A stretch of 64,000 bases of DNA. Origin: Synechocystis sp. PCC 7509. GTDB taxonomy: Bacteria > Cyanobacteriota > Cyanobacteriia > Cyanobacteriales > Chroococcidiopsidaceae. Within the stretch, counting starts at the first letter, position 1. Each line of letters opens with the position of its first letter. The stretch lies in NCBI RefSeq assembly GCF_000332075.2, contig NZ_ALVU02000001.1, positions 744,001-808,000 of the forward strand. The letters run 5' to 3'. The notes below the pieces were generated by a model that saw nothing but the letters and a program-made list of their open reading frames with translations, did not search any database and was not told the origin of the DNA. This document shows positions 54,276 through 63,234 of the stretch, one piece after another. The translations under genes were made by a program, and so were the position numbers.

Positions 54276-55139
54276 ATGAAAGAACTATCAGAGATTTTAG
54301 AACTTGCACGCTCTATCGGTTGGGGTGCATCTTACCTTTTACGCTCTTATTATCACGGCGAGATTAACGATGGCAATTTAGACATTCAAAATAAAAAAGA
54401 TGGGCCAGTTACGGCGGCGGATATTGCTGTCAATCATTACATTTTAGACAGGCTAAAAACTAACTTGGGTGAAGAAGACTTTGGGTATATTAGTGAAGAA
54501 ACTTATAAGTTGCATTCAAAGCAGTTAGAGGAATCTTTTGTATGGATTATCGATCCTTTGGATGGTACGCGGGATTTTATTGATAAAACTGGAGAATATG
54601 CAATTCATATTGCTTTAGTTAAAGATCATCGTCCAATACTTGCTGTAGTAGCTTATCCTGAAGCCGAAAAGTTGTATTATGCAACTCTTGGGGAGGGAGC
54701 TTTTGTAGAAACTATTGACAAACAAATCACACCGATAAAAGTTTCTGAACGCAACTTAATTGAAGATTTAACTTTAGTTGTTAGTCGCACGCATCGAGAT
54801 GAAAGATTAAATTATCTGCTGCAAACTCTGCCTTGTAAAGAGCGGAAGTATGTAGGGAGTGTAGGTTGTAAAATTGCGAATATTATTGAGCAAAAAGCCG
54901 ATATATATATTTCTCTTTCCGGCAAATCTGCGCCCAAAGACTGGGATATGGCAGCACCTGAACTAATATTAACGGAAGCTGGCGGACAATTTACTCATTT
55001 TGATGGCACGCCTTTAAAATACAATCAAGGTGATGTAAATCAATGGGGTGGTTTACTTGCAAGTAATGGCAATTGTCAGGTAGAGCTTTGCACTGAGTCG
55101 GAAAGAATTTTAGCTGAGTTTGATAGTAAAGATAATTAG
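54276..55139 (+). CDS. cysQ: 3'(2'),5'-bisphosphate nucleotidase CysQ (inositol-monophosphatase superfamily)
   Basis: 287 aa. Metal motifs GPVTAADIAVN, DYGYISEE-type Glu-Glu (FGYISEETY), IDPLDGTRDFI and KDWDMAAPELILTEAGG are in order. CysQ removes the 3' phosphate of PAP formed in sulfate assimilation; an inositol-phosphatase activity cannot be excluded. It is coupled with the PfkB kinase upstream. Confidence 0.85.
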   Translation: MKELSEILELARSIGWGASYLLRSYYHGEINDGNLDIQNKKDGPVTAADIAVNHYILDRLKTNLGEEDFGYISEETYKLHSKQLEESFVWIIDPLDGTRDFIDKTGEYAIHIALVKDHRPILAVVAYPEAEKLYYATLGEGAFVETIDKQITPIKVSERNLIEDLTLVVSRTHRDERLNYLLQTLPCKERKYVGSVGCKIANIIEQKADIYISLSGKSAPKDWDMAAPELILTEAGGQFTHFDGTPLKYNQGDVNQWGGLLASNGNCQVELCTESERILAEFDSKDN

Positions 55140-55166
55140 GTTTTAGGTTATAAAAATTTTTCTAGA

Positions 55167-55222
55167 GATCCCCCCCAACTCCCCTTGAAAAAGGGGAGAG
55201 AATATTTTTGACAAGGGGGATT
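55167..55222. repeat. nested C/G-run palindrome behind cysQ
   Basis: An inner stem CTCCCCTT (55079+100 to 55186) pairs with AAGGGGAG (55191-55198); an outer pair GATCCCCC and GGGGGATT closes it at 55167 and 55222. It is related to the repeat behind sufR (19671). It may be the shared terminator of cysQ and the convergent unknown gene. Confidence 0.6.
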
Positions 55223-55245
55223 TTAAACTAAGCATTTTGAGCTAT

Positions 55246-56145
55246 TTAGATTTCAGCTACGGCTCTTTCAATTAAGCGTCGCGCTAAAGTTTGAGTACCA
55301 GTATGTTCGTAATAGTTGGTACTAACATCAATAAATGCTGCTAAATAATCCAACTTATCGTCAGCAACGGTTACAAATTTTTGTAAGTTACCGACAACGT
55401 TTTGCGGTGTCAAATTGTGAGAAGTAACTAAGCTACTCATCCAACCTTTTACCGAATCAAAACTTTGATTGATAAAGCTAAGTTTTCCGGCGGGATTGCC
55501 TCCAGGAATCTCGCTATTGATACCTTGAAAAGTTGAACTTTTTTCCAAATCCTGTGGGGTTGTTTGACTTAGATTTGATTGAACTTTGCTAATAAAATCC
55601 GGGCCTAATGGAATTAAACCATCGACGCAAACTAAAGCCACCATTCGGATCAGCGACTCGCCACTATAATCGGCTAAAGAGCCAACAAAATCGCCAATAC
55701 TATCTCCAGGAATGCCATTAATTTGACAAAAAGCAACTAATTCTGCCACTAATTTGAGTGTCAAATCGATAGTTTGAGCTTTGTCAGCTTTGGGAGTAAG
55801 TTTGTTTAAAAAACCTAAAAGGGGGACTGCTTCGCCGACTTTGTTAGCTAAAGCTGCTGCACCCAAAGCTTTATCGGTGCTATCTACAGTTTGATAAAGC
55901 CACATGGCTCTTTGATAGCCTTGGGATCTGTCGTTGTACAAAAATATAGCTCTTTCGCCAATTTGTTGAATCAAACTCTCGTCCGTTTCACCCGTTACCG
56001 TGCGAATTGTATTTTCAAAGCCAACTAAATTATTCCACTCTCCCGGTGCAACAAAGTCAAGACTTCGCAGCATGGAAACAGTTAAGTTGTTTGTTGGTAA
56101 TTCATTAACCAACTCAAAAATTGATTTGCTCACATTAGTCTCCAA
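55246..56145 (-). CDS. conserved cyanobacterial-type protein, unknown function
   Basis: 299 aa, all-helical by appearance, with no signal peptide or membrane span. Recognisable stretches include SIFELVNELPTNNLTVSMLR, GERAIFLYNDRSQGYQRAM and LARRLIERAVAEI. I cannot assign a domain. It is 47 bp downstream of a lipoprotein gene on the same strand. Confidence 0.7.
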   Translation of the reverse strand: METNVSKSIFELVNELPTNNLTVSMLRSLDFVAPGEWNNLVGFENTIRTVTGETDESLIQQIGERAIFLYNDRSQGYQRAMWLYQTVDSTDKALGAAALANKVGEAVPLLGFLNKLTPKADKAQTIDLTLKLVAELVAFCQINGIPGDSIGDFVGSLADYSGESLIRMVALVCVDGLIPLGPDFISKVQSNLSQTTPQDLEKSSTFQGINSEIPGGNPAGKLSFINQSFDSVKGWMSSLVTSHNLTPQNVVGNLQKFVTVADDKLDYLAAFIDVSTNYYEHTGTQTLARRLIERAVAEI

Positions 56146-56192
56146 TTTTTTGCTAAATATCTGGGGTTAAAAGACAAGTTTTCTCTTGTCGC

Positions 56193-56711
56193 CTATAGCT
56201 TTTCAAGTCCTCGGAGGTTGAATTTTGTTAGCCAAGCTTCGCGATCGCTCTCTGTAAATGTTGCATCGCGGGAGGAGATTTTTACTTGGTAGCGATCGCC
56301 AACTAACAGCGCCGTACTATTTTTCCCTTGAGTAACGGCGGGATAACCACCAATTTGCAGGCTGCTGTTTTGAAACTTGGCGCTAGGATTTGCGCCACCA
56401 GTAGTCCCTTGGGTATCGGAAATAGACAATACTGCTACGTCTTTACCGCCTTTTTTTAACTTAGCTTCAGCAAAGCCTTTTTTCTCTTGGGTATAAACTC
56501 GCTCAAAACCTGCTTGAGTACCGGGGAAAAATCTGTTAAAACTGCTTCCTTGAGTTGCATCTTTCGCAACGGCTAAACCAGTTTTTTTCTGAGTGCTTTC
56601 CTGTTGTGCTTGGTCAAAACGTGTAGGCGCTTCGGTTGCACAAGCGGTTACTAGCAGCATTACCGAAACTAGCAAAGCCGCTACAACTCTACGAGCATTA
56701 CGAACTATCAT
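56193..56711 (-). CDS. lipoprotein of unknown function
   Basis: 172 aa. An N-terminal signal sequence ends with the lipobox LVTAC (lipidated Cys24). The mature part has a glutamine/serine-rich linker and a compact domain (FNRFFPGTQAGFERVYTQEK, DVAVLSISDTQG, YQVKISSRDATFTESDREAW). No known family recognised. Anchored in the membrane, facing the periplasm or thylakoid lumen. Confidence 0.75.
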   Translation of the reverse strand: MIVRNARRVVAALLVSVMLLVTACATEAPTRFDQAQQESTQKKTGLAVAKDATQGSSFNRFFPGTQAGFERVYTQEKKGFAEAKLKKGGKDVAVLSISDTQGTTGGANPSAKFQNSSLQIGGYPAVTQGKNSTALLVGDRYQVKISSRDATFTESDREAWLTKFNLRGLEKL

Positions 56712-56789
56712 TATTTGCCTCCTAAAGGCTTATTGGGCGATTATTACCGTTATTTCGACAATAGTTGTTTTTTACTACGATTGTTTAAA

Positions 56790-57434
56790 TTAACTGCGGT
56801 ATGCAATTACAGCATAGAAAGGATCGCCACCGCCTGCACCTAACCACTGGAGGAAATTAGGCGCGGTGGCTTGACGGCTAACTACTTCTGGTGAGCTAAA
56901 TCCTGGTACAGACTGGAAGTAACTTTTTACTAAATTTACGCGGCTACTTTCCGAGCCTTCTCGCCAAGCTTGAATTGCTTTGTCGTAAAACATTCGGTTA
57001 GAAAAGCTAAATATTGCTACTCCCCCTGGCTTGAGAATCCGGTAGATTTCCGTAAATATGGCTTCGGGGTACTGCAAATACTGCACGGAAACACAGTTAA
57101 GCACCGCATCAAACTGATTATCGGTAAACGGTAGCTTAGGATCGGCGTTTAAATCTTGGACTACATAGCTATCTAAGCGGGGATTTTTGGCTAATTCCTC
57201 GCCATTGAGTCCGTGTCCTTCGACGCGCGCAAACTTTATTTCGTCGGGTAAATGCGACACCCAACTGCTCATCATATCCAAGATTTGCGTATCGGGTTTT
57301 AATCTTTGGCGATACAAGTCGGTGAGTTGATGAATAAAACCTTCGTCTACATGAGTCACCAGTCGCGGGTAAGAATAAAACTGGCGATCATCGGTATTGT
57401 CTAATTTTGTACGTTGATCCGGTCGCAGGGGCAT
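56790..57434 (-). CDS. SAM-dependent methyltransferase
   Basis: 214 aa. Class I methyltransferase features: ILDMMSSWVSHLP (motif I-like but lacking the usual Gly run), VQDLNADPKLPFTDNQFDAV and ILKPGGVAIFSFSNRMF. The atypical motif I is shared by a group of cyanobacterial and plant proteins of unknown substrate. It is divergent from the MarR gene. Confidence 0.8.
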   Translation of the reverse strand: MPLRPDQRTKLDNTDDRQFYSYPRLVTHVDEGFIHQLTDLYRQRLKPDTQILDMMSSWVSHLPDEIKFARVEGHGLNGEELAKNPRLDSYVVQDLNADPKLPFTDNQFDAVLNCVSVQYLQYPEAIFTEIYRILKPGGVAIFSFSNRMFYDKAIQAWREGSESSRVNLVKSYFQSVPGFSSPEVVSRQATAPNFLQWLGAGGGDPFYAVIAYRS

Positions 57435-57567
57435 TATTATGAGGTAACGATTAGCTTTACTCTTTCTAGTTTAGAAAAAATTACGAAATGTAAATTTACT
57501 ACGTTGGAAAGAGTAAGATTGACAAAAAAATTCCTTTAAAATCATAAGTACCTAAATAACTTTGGAA

Positions 57568-58032
57568 ATGCCTTCTACGCCTGTTGAGCAAACGATATGT
57601 CAGTGGCAGCAAGTTTTAGCACCCTTCAACATGGGTTATAGAATTAAACTACTGTCACAGCTTTTGAGCCGTGCTTTTTCCGACCGATTAGAACCTTTTG
57701 GCTTGACTCCTTTTCATTGGCTAGTATTGTGCTGTTTGTGGACAGAAGATGGGTTGCCAACTTCAAGTATTGGGGACAAGCTGCAACAAGTAGGAGGTAC
57801 TTTAACCGGGGTACTCGATCGTATGGAAGAACGCCAATTAATTCGCCGCGAAAGAGATCCGCGCGATCGCCGCATCTGGCGAATTTGGCTCACTGATGCG
57901 GGAAAAGAGCTAGAAAGCGTTTTACCTCCGATTGCTGTAGAGTTACGAGAACAAGCTATGCAAGGGATTTCTTCAGAAGATCGGGAAAAAATGTCCGATC
58001 TTATCGATCGCGCGATCGCCAATATGTCCTAA
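57568..58032 (+). CDS. MarR-family transcriptional regulator
   Basis: About 154 aa from ATG 57568 (TTG 57562 is two codons earlier). The winged helix is clear: [37 protein letters not shown] and [20 protein letters not shown], the wing typical of MarR. Ligand unknown. It lies divergently next to the methyltransferase and overlaps the convergent pterin dehydratase gene by 4 bp. Confidence 0.92.
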   Translation: MPSTPVEQTICQWQQVLAPFNMGYRIKLLSQLLSRAFSDRLEPFGLTPFHWLVLCCLWTEDGLPTSSIGDKLQQVGGTLTGVLDRMEERQLIRRERDPRDRRIWRIWLTDAGKELESVLPPIAVELREQAMQGISSEDREKMSDLIDRAIANMS

Positions 58033-58367
58033 CTCGCTATTTGGTCTGTTTTTGCCGCCATAATAAAATCGTTGCGATGCAGTCCACAAATGGCATGAGT
58101 CCACCAAGTTATGGTTACTTTTCCCCATTCAGTGAGTAAAGCGGGGTGGTGTCCTTCAATTTCGGCGGCTTCTGCTACTTTGTTTGTAAAGGCGATCGCG
58201 CTCACAAAATCAGGAAACTTATAAGTACGTTCTAACCGCGATTGTCCTTCAACTTCAATTATTTGCCAATCGGGAATTTGTGGTTTAAGTTCGGCGATAT
58301 CTGTATCAGTGACGCGGGGTGCATCTTTGTGACAAGCCGTACATTTTTGGTGGGTGAGATTTTCCAT
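58029..58367 (-). CDS. phhB: 4a-hydroxytetrahydrobiopterin dehydratase (PCD/DCoH family)
   Basis: 112 aa. The active-site motif [20 protein letters not shown] and the following H-x-x-x-G-L-H are those of pterin-4a-carbinolamine dehydratase. [10 protein letters not shown] stretch near the N-terminus is common in this family. No aromatic amino-acid hydroxylase is nearby; in cyanobacteria it may serve other pterin recycling. Confidence 0.88.
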   Translation of the reverse strand: MENLTHQKCTACHKDAPRVTDTDIAELKPQIPDWQIIEVEGQSRLERTYKFPDFVSAIAFTNKVAEAAEIEGHHPALLTEWGKVTITWWTHAICGLHRNDFIMAAKTDQIAS

Positions 58368-58479
58368 GTTTATTACTTTAATAGTTTTTGCTAATTATAT
58401 AATTCCCAATACAAATCAAAATTTAATTTGCACTCTTTGTATTATATAGCAATCCTATTTGATTCATAAATATATAACC

Positions 58480-58507
58480 GTAGGGGCGCAACGCATTGCG
58501 CCCCTAC
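58480..58507. repeat. dispersed 28-bp palindrome, copy 3
   Basis: GTAGGGGCGCAA and TTGCGCCCCTAC arms as in the 6654 copy, with CGCA instead of TGCT at the centre. It lies 40 bp beyond the signal-peptidase-like gene's stop. Confidence 0.8.
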
Positions 58508-58547
58508 AACGTTAACAATTGATTTAGGAGCGTTATAAATTAAGTAA

Positions 58548-59645
58548 CTATAATATTCTCCTGCGCTCAAAAGGAAAAAATATTTTTACTGCTTTACCAA
58601 TAATATTAGCTTTGGGTAGAAATCCCCATATATGACTATCAAAGCTATTATTACGACTGTCTCCCAATACAAAGTAAGAATTAGGCGGTACAGTTGTAGA
58701 ATTAAATTGATATTCCGCAGGTTCGGAAATATAGTCTTCTTGTAAAGGTTGATTATTAATAAAAACCTTTCCCTCTTTAACTTCTACTGTCTCACCAGGT
58801 AATCCAACTAAGCGCTGGATAAAAGCCTCATTGGACTTAATCACCGGATTTTGGGCTTTGATTGTATCTGTCACTGAAAATACTACAATATCTTTTCTTT
58901 GTGGCGATTGAAAGTGATAATCCCATTTATTGATAATTAAGCGATCGTTAAGTTTTAATGTGGGTAGCATTGCATTAGAAGCAATATAACGGGACTCAGC
59001 AACATAAGCTCTAACTGCAATAAAAATAGGACTAATAATAAATAACGGAATGATAATTGACAAAGTAGAAATTATAAATATTGCTTTTTTAGACAATTCT
59101 CGCTTGATAGGAGATGAGATATAGACATGATAAACGATCGCTACAAAAACAACCAAATTTATTACTGTTATAAAAATAGCTAAAATAATAGTCTTACTTC
59201 CTGGCTGCCAAAAGAAAGAACTTATCCAAACAGTTATTATAAATATCCCTAAAAATGTTTTTTCTAAATATATATGACCCGTACCTGGTATTATTCTAGA
59301 AAAAAAGACAGCTTTCCAAGGATCTTTATTATCTTTTCTTAGTATTTCAAAATCAGTATTGTTTCTATTTACAGCACTTCTATAGGCATCAAACAAGTTG
59401 AAAATACCAAAAGCAAACCCAAAGACAATTAATAAAATACCAATTACTGTATCGCCTTTAGAACTAAATATTAGTCCAAATCCAAAAACATATAATAATA
59501 ATTGACTAATAATAAAAAGCCAGCCTTTAACTATATTGCCTGTATATATTTGTCCGATTCCAGCTAAAAATGCTGATAAATTTACAGCAAGCCAAGGTTC
59601 TTTGTTATTGGAGCTTGGAGAAACAATATTATTTGAATTAACCAT
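58548..59645 (-). CDS. signal-peptidase-I-like pseudoenzyme with a duplicated N-terminal membrane domain
   Basis: 365 aa. The C-terminal 150 residues keep the S26 signal peptidase frame: IASNAMLPTLKLNDRLI, AFIQRLVGLPGETVEV and the box GDSRNNSFDS. However, the nucleophile Ser is Ala225 (canonical S-M-x-P reads A-M-L-P) and the general-base Lys is Gln277 (canonical I-K-R reads I-Q-R), so peptidase activity is not expected. The N-terminal 180 residues hold two copies of a P-W-x-A...G-x-G-x-I-Y motif (17-36 and 109-126), each followed by hydrophobic helices. Role unknown, perhaps binding signal peptides or other membrane proteins. Confidence 0.8.
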   Translation of the reverse strand: MVNSNNIVSPSSNNKEPWLAVNLSAFLAGIGQIYTGNIVKGWLFIISQLLLYVFGFGLIFSSKGDTVIGILLIVFGFAFGIFNLFDAYRSAVNRNNTDFEILRKDNKDPWKAVFFSRIIPGTGHIYLEKTFLGIFIITVWISSFFWQPGSKTIILAIFITVINLVVFVAIVYHVYISSPIKRELSKKAIFIISTLSIIIPLFIISPIFIAVRAYVAESRYIASNAMLPTLKLNDRLIINKWDYHFQSPQRKDIVVFSVTDTIKAQNPVIKSNEAFIQRLVGLPGETVEVKEGKVFINNQPLQEDYISEPAEYQFNSTTVPPNSYFVLGDSRNNSFDSHIWGFLPKANIIGKAVKIFFPFERRRIL

Positions 59646-59713
59646 AATTAAAACAAAGCTTATTAAAACACTTTTACTATAAACTATGAGTAAGAAAATT
59701 TCTAAGTAAAAAT

Positions 59714-60565
59714 TTAAAATAACTTTAATTGTGTAGGTTTGTTAGTTTTATGCCAAGGCAAGGGCGGTACAGTTACGTTATGCTGTTGTAATAATTGGTG
59801 GAAGTAACGAGCATTGTGCGGCGATCGCACTTCCATCGGACAATGAACAAAAAAGTAAATCTGCGTACCTTGACGTAAAGCGCGATCGCAAAAACTAACC
59901 CATTCTTCTAAGTAACTTTGATTAAATTGTTGCTCAGGGTGACTAATAAAGCGAATTAAACTAAAAGGTGCAGTGACGCTAAAGTTTACAGGTAAATTAG
60001 GTTTACGGCGATCGCTATGTAATTGTGCATCGTCTGGCGCATTATAAATAGGACGAGAATCGAGTAAAACTCTACCGATTCCTAGCTTTTCTAAAATAGC
60101 TGTTAGCTTGCTACTATGAGGCTCTGTAAACCAATCGGGATGACGAACTTCTAAAGCTAAAAGTGCTTTAGTATCCGCCCAAGTTTCGAGAAAAGTTGTT
60201 AAATCTGTTAGTAATTGCGGGCTATAACTAGGGGGAAGTTGAGCAAAAATTACTCCCAGGCGATCGCCTAATGTCTGCATTTGTGCTAAAAAGCTTAACG
60301 CACCAGCAATAGAAGGCTGCAATAAACCTTGATGAGTTAATTGTTTTGGTAACTTTAAGCAAAACTTAAAACTTGGCGGAGTTGCTACTATCCAACGCTT
60401 TAAAGTGTCTTGATTAGGGATAGCGTAGAAAGTTGTGTTACCTTCAACAGTTGAAAAGACTTCGCTATAAAGCCTTAAAAACTTACTACTAGGACTTTTG
60501 GGCGGATAAAGGTCTCCCACCCAACCTTTGTAAGACCAAACAGCGCAACCGATGCGAAAATTCAT
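59714..60565 (-). CDS. DUF72-family protein
   Basis: 283 aa. The family pattern is present: IGCAVWSYKGWVGDLYPP at the start, VEGNTTFYAIP, SFKFCLKLPKQLTH, LGVIFAQLPPSYSP and EVRHPDWF. It is a TIM-barrel-like protein of unknown activity that is widely conserved. It starts 149 bp from the divergent thioesterase gene. Confidence 0.9.
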   Translation of the reverse strand: MNFRIGCAVWSYKGWVGDLYPPKSPSSKFLRLYSEVFSTVEGNTTFYAIPNQDTLKRWIVATPPSFKFCLKLPKQLTHQGLLQPSIAGALSFLAQMQTLGDRLGVIFAQLPPSYSPQLLTDLTTFLETWADTKALLALEVRHPDWFTEPHSSKLTAILEKLGIGRVLLDSRPIYNAPDDAQLHSDRRKPNLPVNFSVTAPFSLIRFISHPEQQFNQSYLEEWVSFCDRALRQGTQIYFFVHCPMEVRSPHNARYFHQLLQQHNVTVPPLPWHKTNKPTQLKLF

Positions 60566-60611
60566 GCTAAGTAATCCCGTAATATTAAAAGAGCGAAAAG
60601 TTGAGGGGAGC

Positions 60612-60651
60612 GGGAAATCTGTGGGGAGGGTATCCTTCCACAGAGTTTCCC
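60612..60651. repeat. long hairpin between DUF72 and thioesterase genes
   Basis: GGGAAA-TCTGTGG (60612-60624) pairs with CCACAGA-G-TTTCCC (60638-60651), a 13-bp stem with one bulge and a 13-nt loop. It lies in a divergent promoter region and not behind a gene, so regulation or a small repeat is likelier than termination. Confidence 0.5.
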
Positions 60652-60713
60652 AAGAGAGCGGTTTCCCTCCCCTAAGCTTTTCAAGAGAGACAAATTAGGA
60701 GTTTTCTTCAACA

Positions 60714-61208
60714 GTGTCACAAAATCAGCCCCCCCAACTACCACCTACTGGGGAAATTCAAAAATTACCATCATTAACGTTTGAAAACTGGTTTGAGTAT
60801 GCAATTAGAGCGCAACCCCATCATACAGATTATGCCGGAGTTGTTTGGCATGGCGCGTATGTAGCTTGGCTGGAAGAAGCGCGAGTAGAATGCTTGCGCT
60901 CAATTGGTGTAGACTATGCGAATTTAGTGGCGATGGGATGTGAATTGCCCGTTGTCGAGCTTTCTATTCGCTATCATCGCCCGATTCAGTTGGGAATGGC
61001 AGCGATCGTCAAAACTCGCATGATAGATATTAGCGGTGTAAGGATTAATTGGGACTATCAAATTCAATCCCCTGATTTTCAAGACTTGTATGTGTCAGCG
61101 CAAGTTGTGCTAGTGGCTATAGATCGGGAAAAAGGTAAAATTATGCGTCAATTACCCGCAGCAATGGAAGAAGCTTTAGCGCGATTAGCAGCAATGAGCG
61201 AAAAATAA
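60714..61208 (+). CDS. hotdog-fold acyl-CoA thioesterase (4HBT; DHNA-CoA-hydrolase-like)
   Basis: 164 aa from GTG 60714. After a 30-residue variable lead comes HHTDYAGVVWHGAYVAWLEE followed by RVECLRSIG (catalytic Asp in TDYAG) and LPVVELSIRYHRP. This matches the thioesterase that hydrolyses 1,4-dihydroxy-2-naphthoyl-CoA in cyanobacterial phylloquinone synthesis. Other acyl-CoA substrates are possible. It is 3 bp from the next small gene. Confidence 0.85.
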   Translation: MSQNQPPQLPPTGEIQKLPSLTFENWFEYAIRAQPHHTDYAGVVWHGAYVAWLEEARVECLRSIGVDYANLVAMGCELPVVELSIRYHRPIQLGMAAIVKTRMIDISGVRINWDYQIQSPDFQDLYVSAQVVLVAIDREKGKIMRQLPAAMEEALARLAAMSEK

Positions 61209-61211
61209 TTT

Positions 61212-61424
61212 ATGTCATCTTTAGAAAAACGCTTAGAAGCCTTCCGTCAACTACCCCTACGCGCTCAATTGTCGTTGATTAATTCCACCGCCAGCAACGA
61301 AGTTTTGAGCCAAAATCAGGAGTATTTGCAGAGTTTAAACCGCATCCATCAAGAATGTCTAAACTCTGCAACTCCCAAACAAAAAGCAGCTTACGAAGTC
61401 TTTATTAAAAACGCGCCTGATTAA
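61212..61424 (+). CDS. small helical protein of unknown function
   Basis: 70 aa. A helical pattern (LEKRLEAFRQLPLRAQLSLI, then LNRIHQECLNSATPKQKAAY) without signal or membrane segments. It follows the thioesterase by 3 bp and is probably co-transcribed. It overlaps the end of the convergent SPL-type gene by 4 bp. Confidence 0.7.
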   Translation: MSSLEKRLEAFRQLPLRAQLSLINSTASNEVLSQNQEYLQSLNRIHQECLNSATPKQKAAYEVFIKNAPD

Positions 61425-62506
61425 GTCCAGTATAAAATGCGGGCTTGAGGAAATCTCTTTTGAATCTCCCCTTCAAAAAAGCGGCGCATTACCTTCATAA
61501 TATCAGCGTTATAAACGTACTTTGTGCCGCCAAACTTGTTACGCTTGACGCTGCGCTTTTCTTCGTCTAAGTCTAGCTTGGTGTTGGGATACCAACTCAA
61601 CAACACTTCTTTTGAGCCTGGGGTAAAACGGTGAGAAATTAACTCAAAAGTTAGATCGCAATCAAAATCAAGCGCCGCCGAAATTTGATCAAATAACTGA
61701 TTATAGTGCAACTCCCAATCTTCACCAGGCATAATTGGAGCAATTACTATTCCTACCGGATATCCACCGCCACCAAGACTGTGCGCTAATGCCAATTTTC
61801 GTAATGCCGCAAGCCGTGCTGTTACCTTCGCTGTACCGCCCTCAAACCGCCCAGAAACGGGCGCAGCGTTGACACTTACCCGGCAGCGTGTATGACCATT
61901 ATGAGGCAAATCTAGTAAATTATCCACCGCATCAAACTTGGAAACCCAACGCAAATAACCATCTTCCCGCGTCCCAAAATAGCGGATAGCTTCAGCCAAA
62001 CTCCCGGTTAAATGCTCAATTCCCAAGGGGTCAGTATAACAACTAACTTCAAAGCTTTTAGCTTCCCCCGGCTTCTCGTAGTTAGCTAAATTTGCGAGTA
62101 TTTGCGGCAAGTTGGCAAAGACGCGAATTACTGGCGGACCTTGCAAGCTCCCGGCTAAATAACAATACTGACAGTGGGCTGGACAGCCTTCGGCGATGTG
62201 AAACTGCCAATCTGCCGAGGGAGGAATAGGACTAAGCTTGAAGGCGCTAGGGGGGGCTGTTACCACTGCTAAAGTACGTTTAGCAATGTTGTAAGTTTCG
62301 CGGGGAGTCTCGCCGCGTAAGCCTGTTAAGCGGTTGCGGGGCAACTCCTCAATAGGCAAATTAAAACTTTGCATCCGCTTGTAAAGTTGCTGTCCCCAAG
62401 GTTCATCTAGGGCTGCTGGGGTGAAGATAACGCGGTCGGGCATCCACAACTTAGATCGTGGTGTCTCAACAATGGGAGGGTTTTGGACTATAACGCCGGA
62501 GTTCAT
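61421..62506 (-). CDS. spore-photoproduct-lyase-family radical SAM protein
   Basis: 361 aa. FHIAEGCPAHCQYCYLAGSL carries the CxxxCxxC cluster motif, followed by CYTDPLGIEHLTG and VSVNAAPVSGRFEGG as in the SPL-like group. SPL repairs spore photoproduct in Bacillus, but cyanobacterial homologues do not form spores and may act on another DNA or RNA lesion. The Cys equivalent to SPL Cys141 cannot be assigned confidently. Confidence 0.87.
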   Translation of the reverse strand: MNSGVIVQNPPIVETPRSKLWMPDRVIFTPAALDEPWGQQLYKRMQSFNLPIEELPRNRLTGLRGETPRETYNIAKRTLAVVTAPPSAFKLSPIPPSADWQFHIAEGCPAHCQYCYLAGSLQGPPVIRVFANLPQILANLANYEKPGEAKSFEVSCYTDPLGIEHLTGSLAEAIRYFGTREDGYLRWVSKFDAVDNLLDLPHNGHTRCRVSVNAAPVSGRFEGGTAKVTARLAALRKLALAHSLGGGGYPVGIVIAPIMPGEDWELHYNQLFDQISAALDFDCDLTFELISHRFTPGSKEVLLSWYPNTKLDLDEEKRSVKRNKFGGTKYVYNADIMKVMRRFFEGEIQKRFPQARILYWT

Positions 62507-62590
62507 TTAATTAAAAATCTGTAGAGTGCAAATAAACTAGGACTGAGAAAAAAATAGGCGGCGCAGAATTATCATCCTGCGCCCAAAAGT

Positions 62591-62947
62591 TTAGTTTTCT
62601 AAAACTTCGCGGATGCGTTGCTCTAATCGTTCTAAATCTAAACCACCTTCATCCCTTGCAATCCGCCTCACAGTTTTATTGACATTATTGAGGTCTAACA
62701 ATAAGTCGTGGAGGATTTCTTGTTGCTGGCGTGACTGGGTAACTTCGCGGGGTTCTTGCACTAAGTCGCGCACGATGGAATCTTCAGCGCGAGAGGCTAC
62801 TACCGGGTCTTTTTGACCTTGTACCTGTACAAACGTCCTTCTACCTGGCCCTCTATCTTCTTCGATAGGAATAACGGCGGTAACTTGGTCGGAGCGGACA
62901 TACTTACCAAATCCTAAATGTACCAATACCGATGACTGTATTCTCAT
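62591..62947 (-). CDS. RemA/DUF370-like protein with a C-terminal coiled region
   Basis: 118 aa. VLVHLGFGKYVRSDQVTAVI followed by RRTFVQVQGQKDPVVAS resembles the RemA fold (a DNA-binding regulator of matrix genes in Bacillus; conserved in cyanobacteria). The C-terminal half (QQEILHDLLLDLNNVNKTVR) is helical and likely a coiled coil. Function in cyanobacteria not established here. Confidence 0.7.
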   Translation of the reverse strand: MRIQSSVLVHLGFGKYVRSDQVTAVIPIEEDRGPGRRTFVQVQGQKDPVVASRAEDSIVRDLVQEPREVTQSRQQQEILHDLLLDLNNVNKTVRRIARDEGGLDLERLEQRIREVLEN

Positions 62948-63115
62948 TTAGCTATTGCTTTTATCTTTGACTTATCTCTATTATCGAACATTTAGAGATG
63001 AGCTACAATCAATACTCAACGCGGGTTTTGCTACTTTTTTGTAGGGTTTACCGCTCGGCGATTATGCTGAAAATTTTGTTTAATCAACGAACAATTGTCC
63101 GTTGATTAAATTAAA

Positions 63116-63188
63116 CCCCGCCGGAGGGATTTGAACCCCCGTGGTACAACTTAGAAGGTTGTTGCCTAATCCACTCGGCCACGGCAGG
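63116..63188 (-). tRNA. tRNA-Arg (anticodon TCT)
   Basis: A full cloverleaf folds on the minus strand: acceptor stem CCTGCCG/CGGCGGG (one T-G pair), D-stem GCC/GGC, anticodon stem ACAAC/GTTGT around the loop CTTCTAA with anticodon TCT, and T-arm with GGTTCAAAT. The discriminator base is G and CCA is not encoded. It reads AGA arginine codons. Confidence 0.95.
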
Positions 63189-63234
63189 ATGCTTTATTTG
63201 CTGTCATATTATAACATAACTAGCTAACCGCTCA

